A stretch of 64,000 bases of DNA from Chloracidobacterium thermophilum B (GTDB lineage: Bacteria; Acidobacteriota; Blastocatellia; Chloracidobacteriales; Chloracidobacteriaceae), in assembly GCF_000226295.1 (NCBI RefSeq), contig NC_016025.1, positions 434,001-498,000 on the forward strand. Reading direction: 5' to 3'. This document shows positions 36,678 to 45,433 of the stretch, piece after piece. The position numbers were made by a program, and so were the translations under genes. Numbering within the stretch: the stretch's first letter is position 1; each line of letters opens with the position of its first letter. The notes below the pieces were generated by a model, which worked only from the letters and a program-made list of their open reading frames with translations, was not told where the DNA came from and made no database searches.

Positions 36678-38564
36678 TCAGAACGTAAAGATGGCTTTGG
36701 CGTAGAGCGAAAACAGGAAGCGTGACTGTGCACCACAGTTCAGCCCTGAACAGTTTGACGTGAAAATGTCCTTGAAACCATCGAGCGGATTCATGACCGA
36801 AAAGCCGCCCTTGACGATCATGTTTTCACTCAGCAGCGGGCGGTACACGATGCCCACCCCGTAATCAATCCCGACGTTGTTGCGGATGCGACGCTGGAAC
36901 GTCAGCAACTGCAACGATTCCGTGTGGTGGAAACGGAGGTAGTTCAGATTCGCCAGCAGCTTGAGCTTGGGCGTCAGATTGGCTTCGTACCCCAGGTTGG
37001 CCACGATGATGCCCGGATTGACGAAATTCGCCTGCCCCTGCAGCTTGCTGCTCCGCAGACTCGGAATGAGGCTGCCCTGGGTCACGAGCGCCACGCCCGC
37101 CCGCGTCAAACGGATTTCCTGGCTGTTCCAGAAGCTGTTTTCGCCGCCGGCAAAAAACTGATTGTCGAGAATCGAGTCGAAGCCGCGCGCCACCCGGTCG
37201 GTCGGGTTTGCGTCGCCGGAGGAAAAGAAGCCCGACACCTGAAACCGCTGCCAGTCGCGGTCATAGGACAACTCCAGCGCCGCCAACTGGGCATTGATGC
37301 GCGTCGGACGCCCGGCAATCGGTTGCAGCGAGTCGCGCCCCAGCACCTGGTAAAACGCATGGTTGATGTTGAGGCGGCGGAAGTGACCGTTGCCGGTCCA
37401 GCCGATATAGCCTGCCTTGACGCTGTGCGGCGTGACGGGACCAACCTGTGCCGGGCGCACCAGAAAGCGGTTCTGGTCGAATTTGATGCTCGGCTGATCG
37501 TCGTTGTAGTGGACGCTCAACTGCATCGTGTAGCCGGGCTTGATGAAATCCTGCCGGTAGAGATTGGCCACCCACACCCGCTGATTTCGCTGGTCAAAGG
37601 TGTTGATGCCGCTGTTGGTGTCTTTTTCCAGCATGTAGAAAAACGCCGCGTTGAACTGCCACTTGTTGTCGCGGAAATTCCCGAACAGGCGCGCGCCCAG
37701 GTTGAAGTCATCAAAAATCAACCCGCGGAAGTCGCTGTTGAACTGTTGGACGCCCACCCGCAGCGAGGTGGAATCAAAAAACGGACTGTGCCCGCCACGG
37801 CTGCCGCGCCCCCGCAGAAACGGAAACAGCCTGGGGGTGTCACCCAGCCGGACTTCGGCAAAGGCTTCCTGGAAGCCGATGTGCGTGTCAAACCGCGTCG
37901 TCCCCTTGCGGACATCCCGGTTGACAATGCCGTTTTCCCGTACGGCCAGATAGTTCAGATTGAACACCGGCGTGAACTTGATGCGCCAGTCAGGTGGCTT
38001 GAAGGCTGTATCGCCGTGGAACAGCTCAACCGAGGTGACAAAGTTCTGCTGGTTGAGGAACTGTCCGCCGCGTCCGAAAAACTCGGCTGCGCCGGGCCGG
38101 CGGGCGTTGATGTCCTGCGGCAGAGGCGTCCGCCGTCCATCCACGAAGGTGATGCTCTCGAAGGTCAGGACGAGAAAGGTGTGCTGCCCCAGGATGGGAT
38201 AGTCGCCTTTGAGGACATTGAGCCGGTACGGATTGAGAATACTGCCCTTTTCGTAGCGGTTCCATTCCGGGAAGCCAATCCGCCACCGGTCCTCGATGGG
38301 CACGCCCACGTCGCTGTCGCGGCGCTCACTGCGGGGCTCGACGCTGCTGGGCCCTTCCGCGCCGGGCACGGTCAACTCGCGCAGTTCGGGAATGGCGTCG
38401 GCTGTGCGCGGCACACGCGCCCCATCCTGCCGGGACTGGGCTTCCTGGACGACAGGAGCCAGCGCCGCCTCGGAAACCGTTGTCAGATTTTGGGCCGGAA
38501 CGGAACAGCCCAGCCACATCCCCCACCCAACGATGAGCGCGACCAAACGGCGAGTCTGGTTCAT
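36678..38564 (-). CDS. Outer-membrane beta-barrel porin, cytochrome partner
   Basis: 628 aa. The signal peptide RRLVALIVGWGMWLGCSVPAQ follows the ATG at 38564, which has AGGAG upstream. The mature part is rich in alternating beta strands (VFNLNYLAVRENGI, FFYMLEKDTNSG, LSVHYNDDQPSIKF) and ends with Phe (AKAIFTF), the usual outer-membrane barrel end. No plug or TonB box is seen. It is 63 bp upstream of the ten-heme cytochrome and co-directional, a layout like the porin plus cytochrome pairs of metal-respiring bacteria. The substrate and electron path are unproven. Confidence 0.72.
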   Translation of the reverse strand: MNQTRRLVALIVGWGMWLGCSVPAQNLTTVSEAALAPVVQEAQSRQDGARVPRTADAIPELRELTVPGAEGPSSVEPRSERRDSDVGVPIEDRWRIGFPEWNRYEKGSILNPYRLNVLKGDYPILGQHTFLVLTFESITFVDGRRTPLPQDINARRPGAAEFFGRGGQFLNQQNFVTSVELFHGDTAFKPPDWRIKFTPVFNLNYLAVRENGIVNRDVRKGTTRFDTHIGFQEAFAEVRLGDTPRLFPFLRGRGSRGGHSPFFDSTSLRVGVQQFNSDFRGLIFDDFNLGARLFGNFRDNKWQFNAAFFYMLEKDTNSGINTFDQRNQRVWVANLYRQDFIKPGYTMQLSVHYNDDQPSIKFDQNRFLVRPAQVGPVTPHSVKAGYIGWTGNGHFRRLNINHAFYQVLGRDSLQPIAGRPTRINAQLAALELSYDRDWQRFQVSGFFSSGDANPTDRVARGFDSILDNQFFAGGENSFWNSQEIRLTRAGVALVTQGSLIPSLRSSKLQGQANFVNPGIIVANLGYEANLTPKLKLLANLNYLRFHHTESLQLLTFQRRIRNNVGIDYGVGIVYRPLLSENMIVKGGFSVMNPLDGFKDIFTSNCSGLNCGAQSRFLFSLYAKAIFTF

Positions 38565-38867
38565 GCCAAAACTCCTGTCAGCCTGGTGAAGTGCAGCGAC
38601 CCCTTGGGCGCCGGGAGTCGCAACTGGGACATCAAGTGGCACGGGCGATGTCTCGTTTGTGTTTGTAAGCAATCATACCTTTCACAGGGTGTCAAACAGT
38701 AGTTTGGAACAACCGACACACGTCCAGAATCGTGCTTTTCAAACTGATAAAAGGTCTGTGACGACCGGAGAAAAACCGACTAGGATGGCACTGTGCTGCC
38801 GCCAACAATCCTGGCTGGCACGCCTGCTGCGCGCGGCACAGACATCCCTTTCAGACAAGGACGCACC
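38565..38867. other. Divergent intergenic region
   Basis: This gap lies between the minus-strand porin and the plus-strand DinB gene and should hold promoters for both. A TTGACA-like hexamer is visible on the minus strand near 38690, but I see no well-spaced -10 partner. No gene or repeat was found here. Confidence 0.45.
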
Positions 38868-39413
38868 ATGGACACCACACCGGAACTGTCACGCGAGGGA
38901 CTTCGGGAGCGGTTGACGCACAGCCTTGAAGCCGCCATTCGTGAACTCACGGCCCTTTCCGACGCCCAACGTACCTGCCCGCTCAAACCCAGCCGTGCCA
39001 ATCCTGACATCGTCTGGACGCCCTGTGACCACTTCGCCCACCTCATCGGCACGAAGCGGTACTTTCAACGGGAGATTGAAAAAGCCCTGACTGAGAACCC
39101 GGAAGCCCGTCCCCAGCCCTATGCCAACGCGCTGAACCGCCCCAGTGAAGACACCATGGCTGCCGTGCACGCTTTCAACGACCAGTGGATTCTGAAGCAC
39201 CGCGACAAATCCTTTGCCGAACTCGTGGTCATGGCGCGCGAAACGCGCGCTCACACGCTGGATCTGCTCGACCGCACGAGTGATGACCAGCTTGCCTGCT
39301 CCATGCCGGTGCCGTGGGGATTGGCCACAATTGGCGAGGTCTTTGACCTTCAGACGCGCCACATGGCCATGCACCTGGGCTTCATCCGGGAGGGTCTGGC
39401 CGCAAAAGCATGA
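38868..39413 (+). CDS. DinB-family protein
   Basis: 181 aa four-helix bundle of the DinB/YfiT type. His residues at expected metal positions are visible in DHFAHLIGTKRYF, RETRAHTLDLL and TRHMAMHLGF. Members are metal-dependent hydrolase- or thiol-transferase-like, often of unknown substrate. The ATG at 38868 follows AAGGA; an in-frame ATG at 38793 is less likely. The stop overlaps the MFS gene start (ATGA), so the pair is coupled, which might hint at detoxification. Confidence 0.72.
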   Translation: MDTTPELSREGLRERLTHSLEAAIRELTALSDAQRTCPLKPSRANPDIVWTPCDHFAHLIGTKRYFQREIEKALTENPEARPQPYANALNRPSEDTMAAVHAFNDQWILKHRDKSFAELVVMARETRAHTLDLLDRTSDDQLACSMPVPWGLATIGEVFDLQTRHMAMHLGFIREGLAAKA

Positions 39414-40639
39414 CGTCCGTGCCAACCCCGGCTTTGGCGGCTGTCCTGCTTGGCAACGCGCTGATGCGGATTGCCGGGGCCACGGGCGGCGTGCTCATCG
39501 GCCTGTACCTGGCGGCGCTCGTCGCCCAAGGACGGACGTTCGATGCCGGGCTGGTCGGGGCGCTGACAGCCGTGGCCTTTGGCGTTGAACTCGTCGGGTC
39601 CCTGCCCATGGGACTGCTTGCCGACGCCCGGACGCCCCGGACGATGATGGTGTTCGGGGCGCTGCTGGGGGCAGCCGCCGTCCAGATGTTCGGACTGAGC
39701 AGCTTTGTGGCCGTGTTTTTTCTGGCGCGCGCTGGCGAAGGTCTGGCTGTAGCCGCCACCACGCCCTCTGTGCTCGCCTTTCTCACTGAAGCTACGGCGA
39801 CGGATGCCGTCCGGCGCGGCAAGGTCATGAGCTTTTTCGAGATGTCCCTGCTGGGCGGGCTGGCCTTTGGCGGTCTTCTGGCCAGCCTGCTGTGGCAATC
39901 CATCGGCGTCTGGGGCTTTTCGGCAGTAGCGGGCTTGTATGTCGCCGCCGCCGGACTGTTCCTCTCCGGCGCACAGGGACGCGGAACAGCGACCAACGCC
40001 TGGGCAGGTCTGCGTGCAGCGTTGGCCGCCCCCATGCTGCGCCGTCTGGCTCCGGCCTGGATTTGCATCAACGCCATGGTCGGCGTCTGGCTCGGCTCAA
40101 CCCTGCCGTTTCTGCTGACCCTGCCGGAACGCCGGGGTCAGTTCCTGACCGGCATTTTTGCCGACCGGCCGGAGGGTGTCGGCTGGGCGCTCTTGGGCTA
40201 CGCCGTCATTTTTGGTACTGGCGTCACCGGATGGAGTTTCATCCTGCACCGGTTTCGCCGCATCACGGTTCTGCGCCTGGCGCTGGGCGGGCTGTTTGTT
40301 GCCTGCCTTGGTTTCTATGCGCTCAATCACGCCGGGGGGCAGCCGTCCAGCATCCGCTGGCTCATTGGCGGCGGCACGGCACTGGCCATTATGGTCGAAA
40401 GCGGCTTTACGCCGACGGCGCTGGCGCTGCTGGCCGAAGCCGTCGGCGAACAGGCCGGACGGGGTGCCACGATGGGGGTGTATTCGGTGCTGCTCGGCGT
40501 CGGAGCCGTAACCGGGGCCCTGCTGGGTGGACTGGGAGCGCAGTGGGCCGCCATGGACGGCCTCATCGCCGTCACCGTCCTGCTCGCCCTGGGGGCCGCG
40601 GCCGGCGTCGAATGGCTCGCACGGCACACACCCGGCTAG
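39410..40639 (+). CDS. MFS transporter
   Basis: 409 aa with about 12 membrane helices. The A-like loop after TM2 (GSLPMGLLADARTPRTMMV) carries the conserved Gly/Asp/Arg pattern of the major facilitator family. A second similar half begins near residue 215. The substrate cannot be told from sequence. It is coupled to the DinB gene by a 4-bp overlap, so a drug or small-molecule export role is possible. Confidence 0.82.
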   Translation: MTSVPTPALAAVLLGNALMRIAGATGGVLIGLYLAALVAQGRTFDAGLVGALTAVAFGVELVGSLPMGLLADARTPRTMMVFGALLGAAAVQMFGLSSFVAVFFLARAGEGLAVAATTPSVLAFLTEATATDAVRRGKVMSFFEMSLLGGLAFGGLLASLLWQSIGVWGFSAVAGLYVAAAGLFLSGAQGRGTATNAWAGLRAALAAPMLRRLAPAWICINAMVGVWLGSTLPFLLTLPERRGQFLTGIFADRPEGVGWALLGYAVIFGTGVTGWSFILHRFRRITVLRLALGGLFVACLGFYALNHAGGQPSSIRWLIGGGTALAIMVESGFTPTALALLAEAVGEQAGRGATMGVYSVLLGVGAVTGALLGGLGAQWAAMDGLIAVTVLLALGAAAGVEWLARHTPG

Positions 40640-40694
40640 CGGCGGCTATCCGTCAGGCGACGCAGGCCAGACTGGCGGACGCCAGACTGGCGGA

Positions 40695-41486
40695 CTACGT
40701 GGCCTTGGACGCGAGCTGGTCGAGTTGCGCCCGTACGCTCCGCAACCGCTGCGCCGTCCGGTTCCAGACGTAGGCAATCACCTTGTCCGTCGGATAGCGC
40801 CCATTCTGGTTGTACTCCGTGGCGCGCAGGTCAGGATACATGCGGAGGATGGGGATGAGTTCCGGCGCCGACTCCGTCAGCGAGATACGCCGGTCAGCCC
40901 CCTGCATCGTGGCCCACAGCGGCCGGACGAGTTCGTAACTGCGCAGCACGCTGCGGAGGCTGTCGAAAAAGTCCGTCTGTTCCTCATAGTCGTTGTACTT
41001 GGCCAGGAACGACTCCACCGCCACCCGCGCATCTACGACCAACCCGTCATACTGGCTGAACGTCGGGTTGCCATTGACCAGCGTGTTGATGCGGCTCAGG
41101 GCGTCCACCGCCTGGCGGGCATCGCTGACGAAACGCTGGTCAATGCGCTTGACGGGTTCGCCCAAGGTCAGCACGGCCACGTTTTCAAGGGCAATCGTGG
41201 CCTGCTCGCCGCCGGCATTGATGTAGGTGATGCCCTGCAAATCGAGCTTGACCAGCTTGCCGACAATTTCGAGGCCGTCCATGCGCTTGATGCGGATGTC
41301 TTTGCCCACCATCGGGCTGACCGGCGGTGGCGGCGTCCGGCGGGAGGGCTTCCGCCGCTGGGCAGCGACTTCCACCGAAGCCACCAGCGATAACGACAGA
41401 ACAAAAGCAAGCCCCCACCACAGCCACCGCCCGGCCGGGTGGCCGGGCGCCTGTCCGGCCGGTCTTCGTCGCCAAGCGTACGTCAT
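40695..41486 (-). CDS. Secreted protein of unknown function
   Basis: 263 aa with an N-terminal signal peptide (WWGLAFVLSLSLVASVEVAAQ). A small beta domain (IRIKRMDGLEIVGKLVKLDLQGITYI, here MDGLEIVGKLVKLD) is followed by a helical C-terminal part (AVDALSRINTLVNG, DSLRSVLRSYELVRPLW). The ATG at 41486 is chosen for the signal peptide; the ribosome site is weak. It begins 13 bases after the next gene upstream on the same strand, so the two are probably co-transcribed. I do not recognise the family. Confidence 0.6.
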   Translation of the reverse strand: MTYAWRRRPAGQAPGHPAGRWLWWGLAFVLSLSLVASVEVAAQRRKPSRRTPPPPVSPMVGKDIRIKRMDGLEIVGKLVKLDLQGITYINAGGEQATIALENVAVLTLGEPVKRIDQRFVSDARQAVDALSRINTLVNGNPTFSQYDGLVVDARVAVESFLAKYNDYEEQTDFFDSLRSVLRSYELVRPLWATMQGADRRISLTESAPELIPILRMYPDLRATEYNQNGRYPTDKVIAYVWNRTAQRLRSVRAQLDQLASKAT

Positions 41487-41499
41487 AGGGAAGAACCAC

Positions 41500-42138
41500 T
41501 TACAAAACGGTGAAATCGGCGTCATCGAACGGAACGTTGAAAGCCAGATAAAGGATGTCGTCTTCGTGGACGAGTTGCCCGGCCTGCCAGCACTGTTCCC
41601 GCCGTGCCGTGAGAATACCATCCGTGGCGACATAATCACTGTAGGTGATCCGCTCGCCTGTTTCGCGGTCTTCGAGGAAGCGGCACTGGAAATGGGCCGC
41701 GTCAAAGCCGTAACTCACGTCCTCGGAAGGCAGGTCAAGTCGCCAGATGGGATCGCCATCGGTGTCTCGGTCGGCCACCGGCGGCGCGTAATCATATTCC
41801 TCGGCATGGGCCAGGAAATTGCGCGGATACAGCCGGATGCGCCGCTTGATGGCTTCAAGCTGGAGTGCTGGCAACGGCGCCAGCCGCCCCTGCATCATCA
41901 CCTGGCCGGCAAAACCGTTGATCACAATCACCCTGGGTTCACAGCCGGGACGGCGTTCAATGAGACGGATGCGCCCACCGAAGGCGCGGAGGATTTCCAG
42001 TTCGATGGTTTCCGGCGGCTGCATCACCGTCCGGCGGACGTGCATCAGCAAGGTGCGTACGCCGTAGAGCGCGGTTCGTCCACCGATGGCTAATATGCAG
42101 CGTTCGATGAAGGCATCGGGGGCAGTTGTCCAATCCAT
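41500..42138 (-). CDS. Conserved hypothetical, lipid-carrier-like
   Basis: 212 aa, mostly beta strands after an N-terminal helix (FIERCILAIGGRTALYGVRTL). The pattern VMQPPETIELEILRAFG, VIVINGFAGQVMMQGR and YDYAPPVADRDTDGDPIWRLDL, with a basic patch between, faintly recalls LolA- or LolB-type outer-membrane lipid carriers, but there is no clear signal peptide. It lies directly upstream of the secreted protein at 40695-41486. GTG 42144 is an alternative start. The assignment is tentative. Confidence 0.5.
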   Translation of the reverse strand: MDWTTAPDAFIERCILAIGGRTALYGVRTLLMHVRRTVMQPPETIELEILRAFGGRIRLIERRPGCEPRVIVINGFAGQVMMQGRLAPLPALQLEAIKRRIRLYPRNFLAHAEEYDYAPPVADRDTDGDPIWRLDLPSEDVSYGFDAAHFQCRFLEDRETGERITYSDYVATDGILTARREQCWQAGQLVHEDDILYLAFNVPFDDADFTVL

Positions 42139-42375
42139 ACACACAGAGGCGGGCCGGTCCGGGCCGCCGGGGCCAACAGCTTGCTTCTGCTGGCAGCATC
42201 CACAACATCACACGGGCAGACGGTCGTGGGTGTATTCAATCGCGCGGGCGTGCCGGTGTCCACTACTTTTCAGGTTACATTCAAAGTGACCCAGGATTTC
42301 AGGCCGGGGGTTGACGGCGCAAGTGCGCCAGCCCGCTGGAGAGCACAACTGGAGAGCACAACAGGATGTGATGGC

Positions 42376-42404
42376 TTGACTTGCACGCACAAGTCCATTA
42401 CCAA
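42376..42404 (+). promoter_or_regulatory. Possible promoter of tRNA-Pro
   Basis: TTGACT (42376-42381) is followed by 17 bases and TACCAA (42399-42404), which is weak as a -10. The tRNA starts 12 bases further on. Confidence 0.35.
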
Positions 42405-42415
42405 CATGAACACGT

Positions 42416-42492
42416 CGGGGCGTGGCTCAGCCTGGTAGAGCATTCGCTTTGGGAGCGAAGGGTCGCAAGTTCAAATCTTGCCGCCCCGACCA
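42416..42492 (+). tRNA. tRNA-Pro (TGG anticodon)
   Basis: A complete cloverleaf is visible. The acceptor stem is CGGGGCG/CGCCCCG, the D-arm is GCTC...GAGC, and the anticodon stem is TTCGC/GCGAA with loop TTTGGGA. The anticodon TGG is at 42450-42452. The T-arm GCAAG TTCAAAT CTTGC follows, and CCA is encoded at the end (42490-42492). It reads proline CCN codons. Confidence 0.97.
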
Positions 42493-42527
42493 CCTTCGCT
42501 GCCGTGGCTCCCTTCCCAGTACTCCCG

Positions 42528-43208
42528 ATGACCTTGGCTGGTTTCTCTGCGCCGTTCTGGAAAGCCCTGCTGGGCAAGCTCCAACTGTTCGGCATGTGGC
42601 TGGCCGGCTTTGGTGTGTTCGGGGTTCTGCTTTTGGCCTACGTGGATTCGGTCATTCCCCTGACGCCCATCCCTGATGCCACGCTCGCACTGGTCTGTGC
42701 CCAGGGTACGCTGTGGTGGTGGGCGGCAGTATTGGCGGCGCTGGGTTCATCGCTCGGCTGCATGACGGTGTACTGGCTTGTCCGCCGCCTGCGGCAGCGT
42801 TTTCTGGGGAGAAGCCTACTGGCGCGGCGGCTTTCCCCGGAGCGGCAGGCGCGGATTGAGCAGCTCATCCGGCAGTATGACATCGTGGCGCTCGCGGCCG
42901 CGGCCGTTATGCCGCCGCCGTTTCCCTTCAAGCCCTTCGTCATCTGCGCCGGACTGCTGGAGTTTCACCAGGGACGCCTGTTTGTCGGACTGTTTATCGG
43001 GCGGGCGATCCGCTACGGCACGCTGGCCTACCTGAGCATGCGTTACGGCAGTGAAGCCATGAGCCTGCTTCAGCAGCATACCGGCTGGTTTTTCCTTGGC
43101 GTTGGGGTCATCGTTGCCCTCCTTGGCATCTATTTCCTTGTGCGGTGGTATGTCTTCCGTCGTCCGGCACTGACAGCCACCAGCCTGTCGCCGGACATTC
43201 AGCCCTGA
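42528..43208 (+). CDS. VTT/DedA-like membrane protein
   Basis: 226 aa with four to five membrane segments. The motif order (YVDSVIPLTPIPDATLALVCAQG, here DSVIPLTPIPDATLAL) followed by a basic loop RLRQRFLGRSLL, then MPPPFPFKPFVICAGLLE and GRAIRYGTLAYL, fits the SNARE-associated/VTT (DedA, YqaA) family. Members are thought to be lipid scramblases or flippases. It begins 36 bp after the tRNA. The ATG at 42528 is chosen because upstream frames run through the tRNA. Confidence 0.75.
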   Translation: MTLAGFSAPFWKALLGKLQLFGMWLAGFGVFGVLLLAYVDSVIPLTPIPDATLALVCAQGTLWWWAAVLAALGSSLGCMTVYWLVRRLRQRFLGRSLLARRLSPERQARIEQLIRQYDIVALAAAAVMPPPFPFKPFVICAGLLEFHQGRLFVGLFIGRAIRYGTLAYLSMRYGSEAMSLLQQHTGWFFLGVGVIVALLGIYFLVRWYVFRRPALTATSLSPDIQP

Positions 43209-43223
43209 GCCACCCGGACGACC

Positions 43224-43640
43224 ATGAACTTCCTGCGGTATGGATGTTCATCGTTTCTCGCCCTGGGCGGGCTGGTGGTCGCCTTTCTGGCGCTCTATGA
43301 CGCTTTCCAACCCAACCGCCACTGGGGACTCATCGCCGGTATGTTCATCGGCGGGGTGGCGGCTTTTCTGGGAGGCACGGCCGTTATCGAGATGGCCAAC
43401 GCCAGCCGTCGCCGCCGAGGTGAAGCGGAAGCCGCCGCCTGGCTGCCCCGGCTGGCGGCGGAACACGGGGTCATCACCGTTCAGATGATTGAAGACCGCA
43501 CCCCCCTCAGCGCCACGCAAACGCGCCGCTGGCTTGAACGCGAAGTTGCGGCCGGACGGCTCGAACGTCTCGGCCCTGAACGCTACGCCCTCGTGAACGC
43601 CAAACCATCTTCCGAATCATCACCGTCAGACCGGGCATAA
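43224..43640 (+). CDS. Small membrane protein with winged-helix-like tail
   Basis: 138 aa. Two membrane helices (LALGGLVVAFLALYDAF and LIAGMFIGGVAAFLGGTAVI) are followed by a basic stretch and a soluble tail (HGVITVQMIEDRTPLSATQTRRWLE...GRLERLGPERYAL), which looks like a winged-helix fold. It is 15 bp downstream of the VTT gene and likely co-transcribed. The function is unknown. Confidence 0.6.
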   Translation: MNFLRYGCSSFLALGGLVVAFLALYDAFQPNRHWGLIAGMFIGGVAAFLGGTAVIEMANASRRRRGEAEAAAWLPRLAAEHGVITVQMIEDRTPLSATQTRRWLEREVAAGRLERLGPERYALVNAKPSSESSPSDRA

Positions 43641-43689
43641 TTTCCACGAACTCTTGCCAGTTGATACACTGGACGTGGGGTGATTCATC

Positions 43690-44289
43690 ATGTCCAGTCT
43701 GCCGCACATCCGTCTGACGCCGGACGAATACTTGGCCGCCGAACGCTGGGCGACGCACAAAAGCGAGTACGTCGCCGGCGAGGTATTTGCCATGTCGGGC
43801 GCAACCCTCCGGCACTCGCTCATCGCCACCAACATTGCGGCAGAGCTGCGGCAACGCCTCAAGGGGCGCGACTGTACAGTTCACGCTTCGGATTTACGGG
43901 TCGGGACTCCGGCCGGCAACTACTTCTACCCGGATGTGGTCGTGGTGTGTGGCGAACCTGTTTACGCGGATGACCACCGGGACACGATTCTCAACCCCAT
44001 CCTCATCGTTGAAGTGCTTTCGGATTCGACGCAGGACTACGACCGGGGCGGCAAGTTTGCCGAGTACCGCCGGCTCGCGTCGTTGCAGGAATACCTCGTG
44101 GTGGCCCAGACCGCGCCCTGTGTCGAACACCACACGCGCCAGGCCGACGGGTGCTGGCTGCTTCACGAGACAAGCGACCTGACCGCCGTGCTGACACTGG
44201 CTTCCATTGGCTGCCAGTTGCCGCTGGCGGAGATATACGACAAAGTTACCTTCGCTGTCGCCAATCCAGTCGAAGGGGCAACCCCATGA
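43690..44289 (+). CDS. Uma2-family (DUF820) putative endonuclease
   Basis: 199 aa. The Uma2 core shows the start LTPDEYLAAE, then YVAGEVFAMSGAT, a PD-(D/E)xK strand YPDVVVVCG, then LIVEVLSDSTQDYDRGGKFAEYRRL. This is a common, often multicopy, family of restriction-like nucleases in cyanobacteria and acidobacteria, with unknown targets. Its end overlaps the start of the isocitrate dehydrogenase gene by four bases, which is odd for a metabolic gene. Confidence 0.85.
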   Translation: MSSLPHIRLTPDEYLAAERWATHKSEYVAGEVFAMSGATLRHSLIATNIAAELRQRLKGRDCTVHASDLRVGTPAGNYFYPDVVVVCGEPVYADDHRDTILNPILIVEVLSDSTQDYDRGGKFAEYRRLASLQEYLVVAQTAPCVEHHTRQADGCWLLHETSDLTAVLTLASIGCQLPLAEIYDKVTFAVANPVEGATP

Positions 44290-45302
44290 AACACCTCGTT
44301 ACGCTTATTCCGGGGGATGGCATCGGCCCGGAAGTCACGGCTGCGACGCTGCGCGTGTTGAGCGCGGCCGGCGTGGACATCACCTGGGAACGCTTCCCGG
44401 CCGGCGCACAGGCCCTGGCCGAACACGGAACGACCCTCCCCGACGCCCTGCTTTCTTCCATTCGCCGCACACGGGTGGCGCTCAAGGGGCCGGTGACGAC
44501 ACCGGTCGGCGGCGGTTTTACCAGCGTCAACGTCGGGCTGCGCAAGGCGCTCGACCTCTATGCCAACGTCCGGCCGGTCAAAAGCATCCCCGGCGTCAGA
44601 ACGCGCTATGAGAACGTTGATCTGGTCGTTGTGCGCGAAAACACTGAAGACCTGTACTCCGGGCTGGAACACGTTGTCGTCCCCGGCGTTGTGGAAAGCC
44701 TCAAGGTCATCACCGAGCGCGCCTCGACCCGCATTGCCCGGTTTGCCTGCGATTACGCCCGCAAGCACGGCCGCCGGAAAGTCACTGTCGTCCACAAGGC
44801 CAACATCATGAAACTTTCGGACGGGCTGTTTCTGGACTGCTTCCGCAAGGTCGTCCAGCACTACCCGGAAGTGCAGCCCGAAGAAAAAATTGTGGACAAC
44901 ATGTGCATGCAGCTTGTGATGCACCCGGAACGCTATGACGTTCTGCTGATGGAAAACCTCTACGGCGACATTCTCTCCGACCTGGCCACGGGACTGGTCG
45001 GCGGATTGGGTGTGGTGCCGGGCGCCAACATCGGGGACGGCATGGCGGTCTTTGAGGCCGTCCACGGCAGCGCCCCGGACATTGCCGGTCGCGGGCTGGC
45101 CAACCCGACGGCCATGATCCTGAGCGCCACCATGATGCTGCGCTACATCGAGGAAAACCAGGCGGCTGACCGCATCGAGGCGGCCCTGTTTGCGGTTTTG
45201 GGTGAAGACGGCATCAAAACACCCGATCTGGGCGGTACGGCGACCACCACCGAGTTTACCGAAGCCATTGCCACCCGCCTGACGGACAACCCGGACAACT
45301 GA
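44286..45302 (+). CDS. NAD-dependent isocitrate dehydrogenase
   Basis: 338 aa, the short IDH/IMDH type. It has [11 protein letters not shown] at the start, [14 protein letters not shown] around the substrate Arg/Asn region, then [31 protein letters not shown] and [17 protein letters not shown]. The enzyme oxidises isocitrate to 2-oxoglutarate in the TCA cycle. The fold and motif ENTEDLYSG favour isocitrate over isopropylmalate. The long upstream in-frame start lies inside the Uma2 gene and was rejected. The gene is coupled to Uma2 by the ATGA overlap. Confidence 0.87.
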   Translation: MKHLVTLIPGDGIGPEVTAATLRVLSAAGVDITWERFPAGAQALAEHGTTLPDALLSSIRRTRVALKGPVTTPVGGGFTSVNVGLRKALDLYANVRPVKSIPGVRTRYENVDLVVVRENTEDLYSGLEHVVVPGVVESLKVITERASTRIARFACDYARKHGRRKVTVVHKANIMKLSDGLFLDCFRKVVQHYPEVQPEEKIVDNMCMQLVMHPERYDVLLMENLYGDILSDLATGLVGGLGVVPGANIGDGMAVFEAVHGSAPDIAGRGLANPTAMILSATMMLRYIEENQAADRIEAALFAVLGEDGIKTPDLGGTATTTEFTEAIATRLTDNPDN

Positions 45303-45433
45303 AGCTGGGGGCTCACAACTGTAACATCACCTTGCTAAAAACATCGCCGACCAGACAGGTACGCTTGACCTGCGTCCCACTTCACCTTTTGCTGCTGTCG
45401 GCTTCCGACGGCAGACCCTGAAAGGAGCTTGTC

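Noticed and set aside
35154-36725. 523-codon plus-strand open frame
   Set aside because: It is antisense to the cytochrome's CxxCH region.
36924-38702. 592-codon plus-strand open frame
   Set aside because: It is antisense to the porin gene, which has a signal peptide and a barrel pattern.
42181-42438. Small frame with a signal-like start upstream of the tRNA
   Set aside because: It runs into the tRNA gene and lacks a ribosome site.
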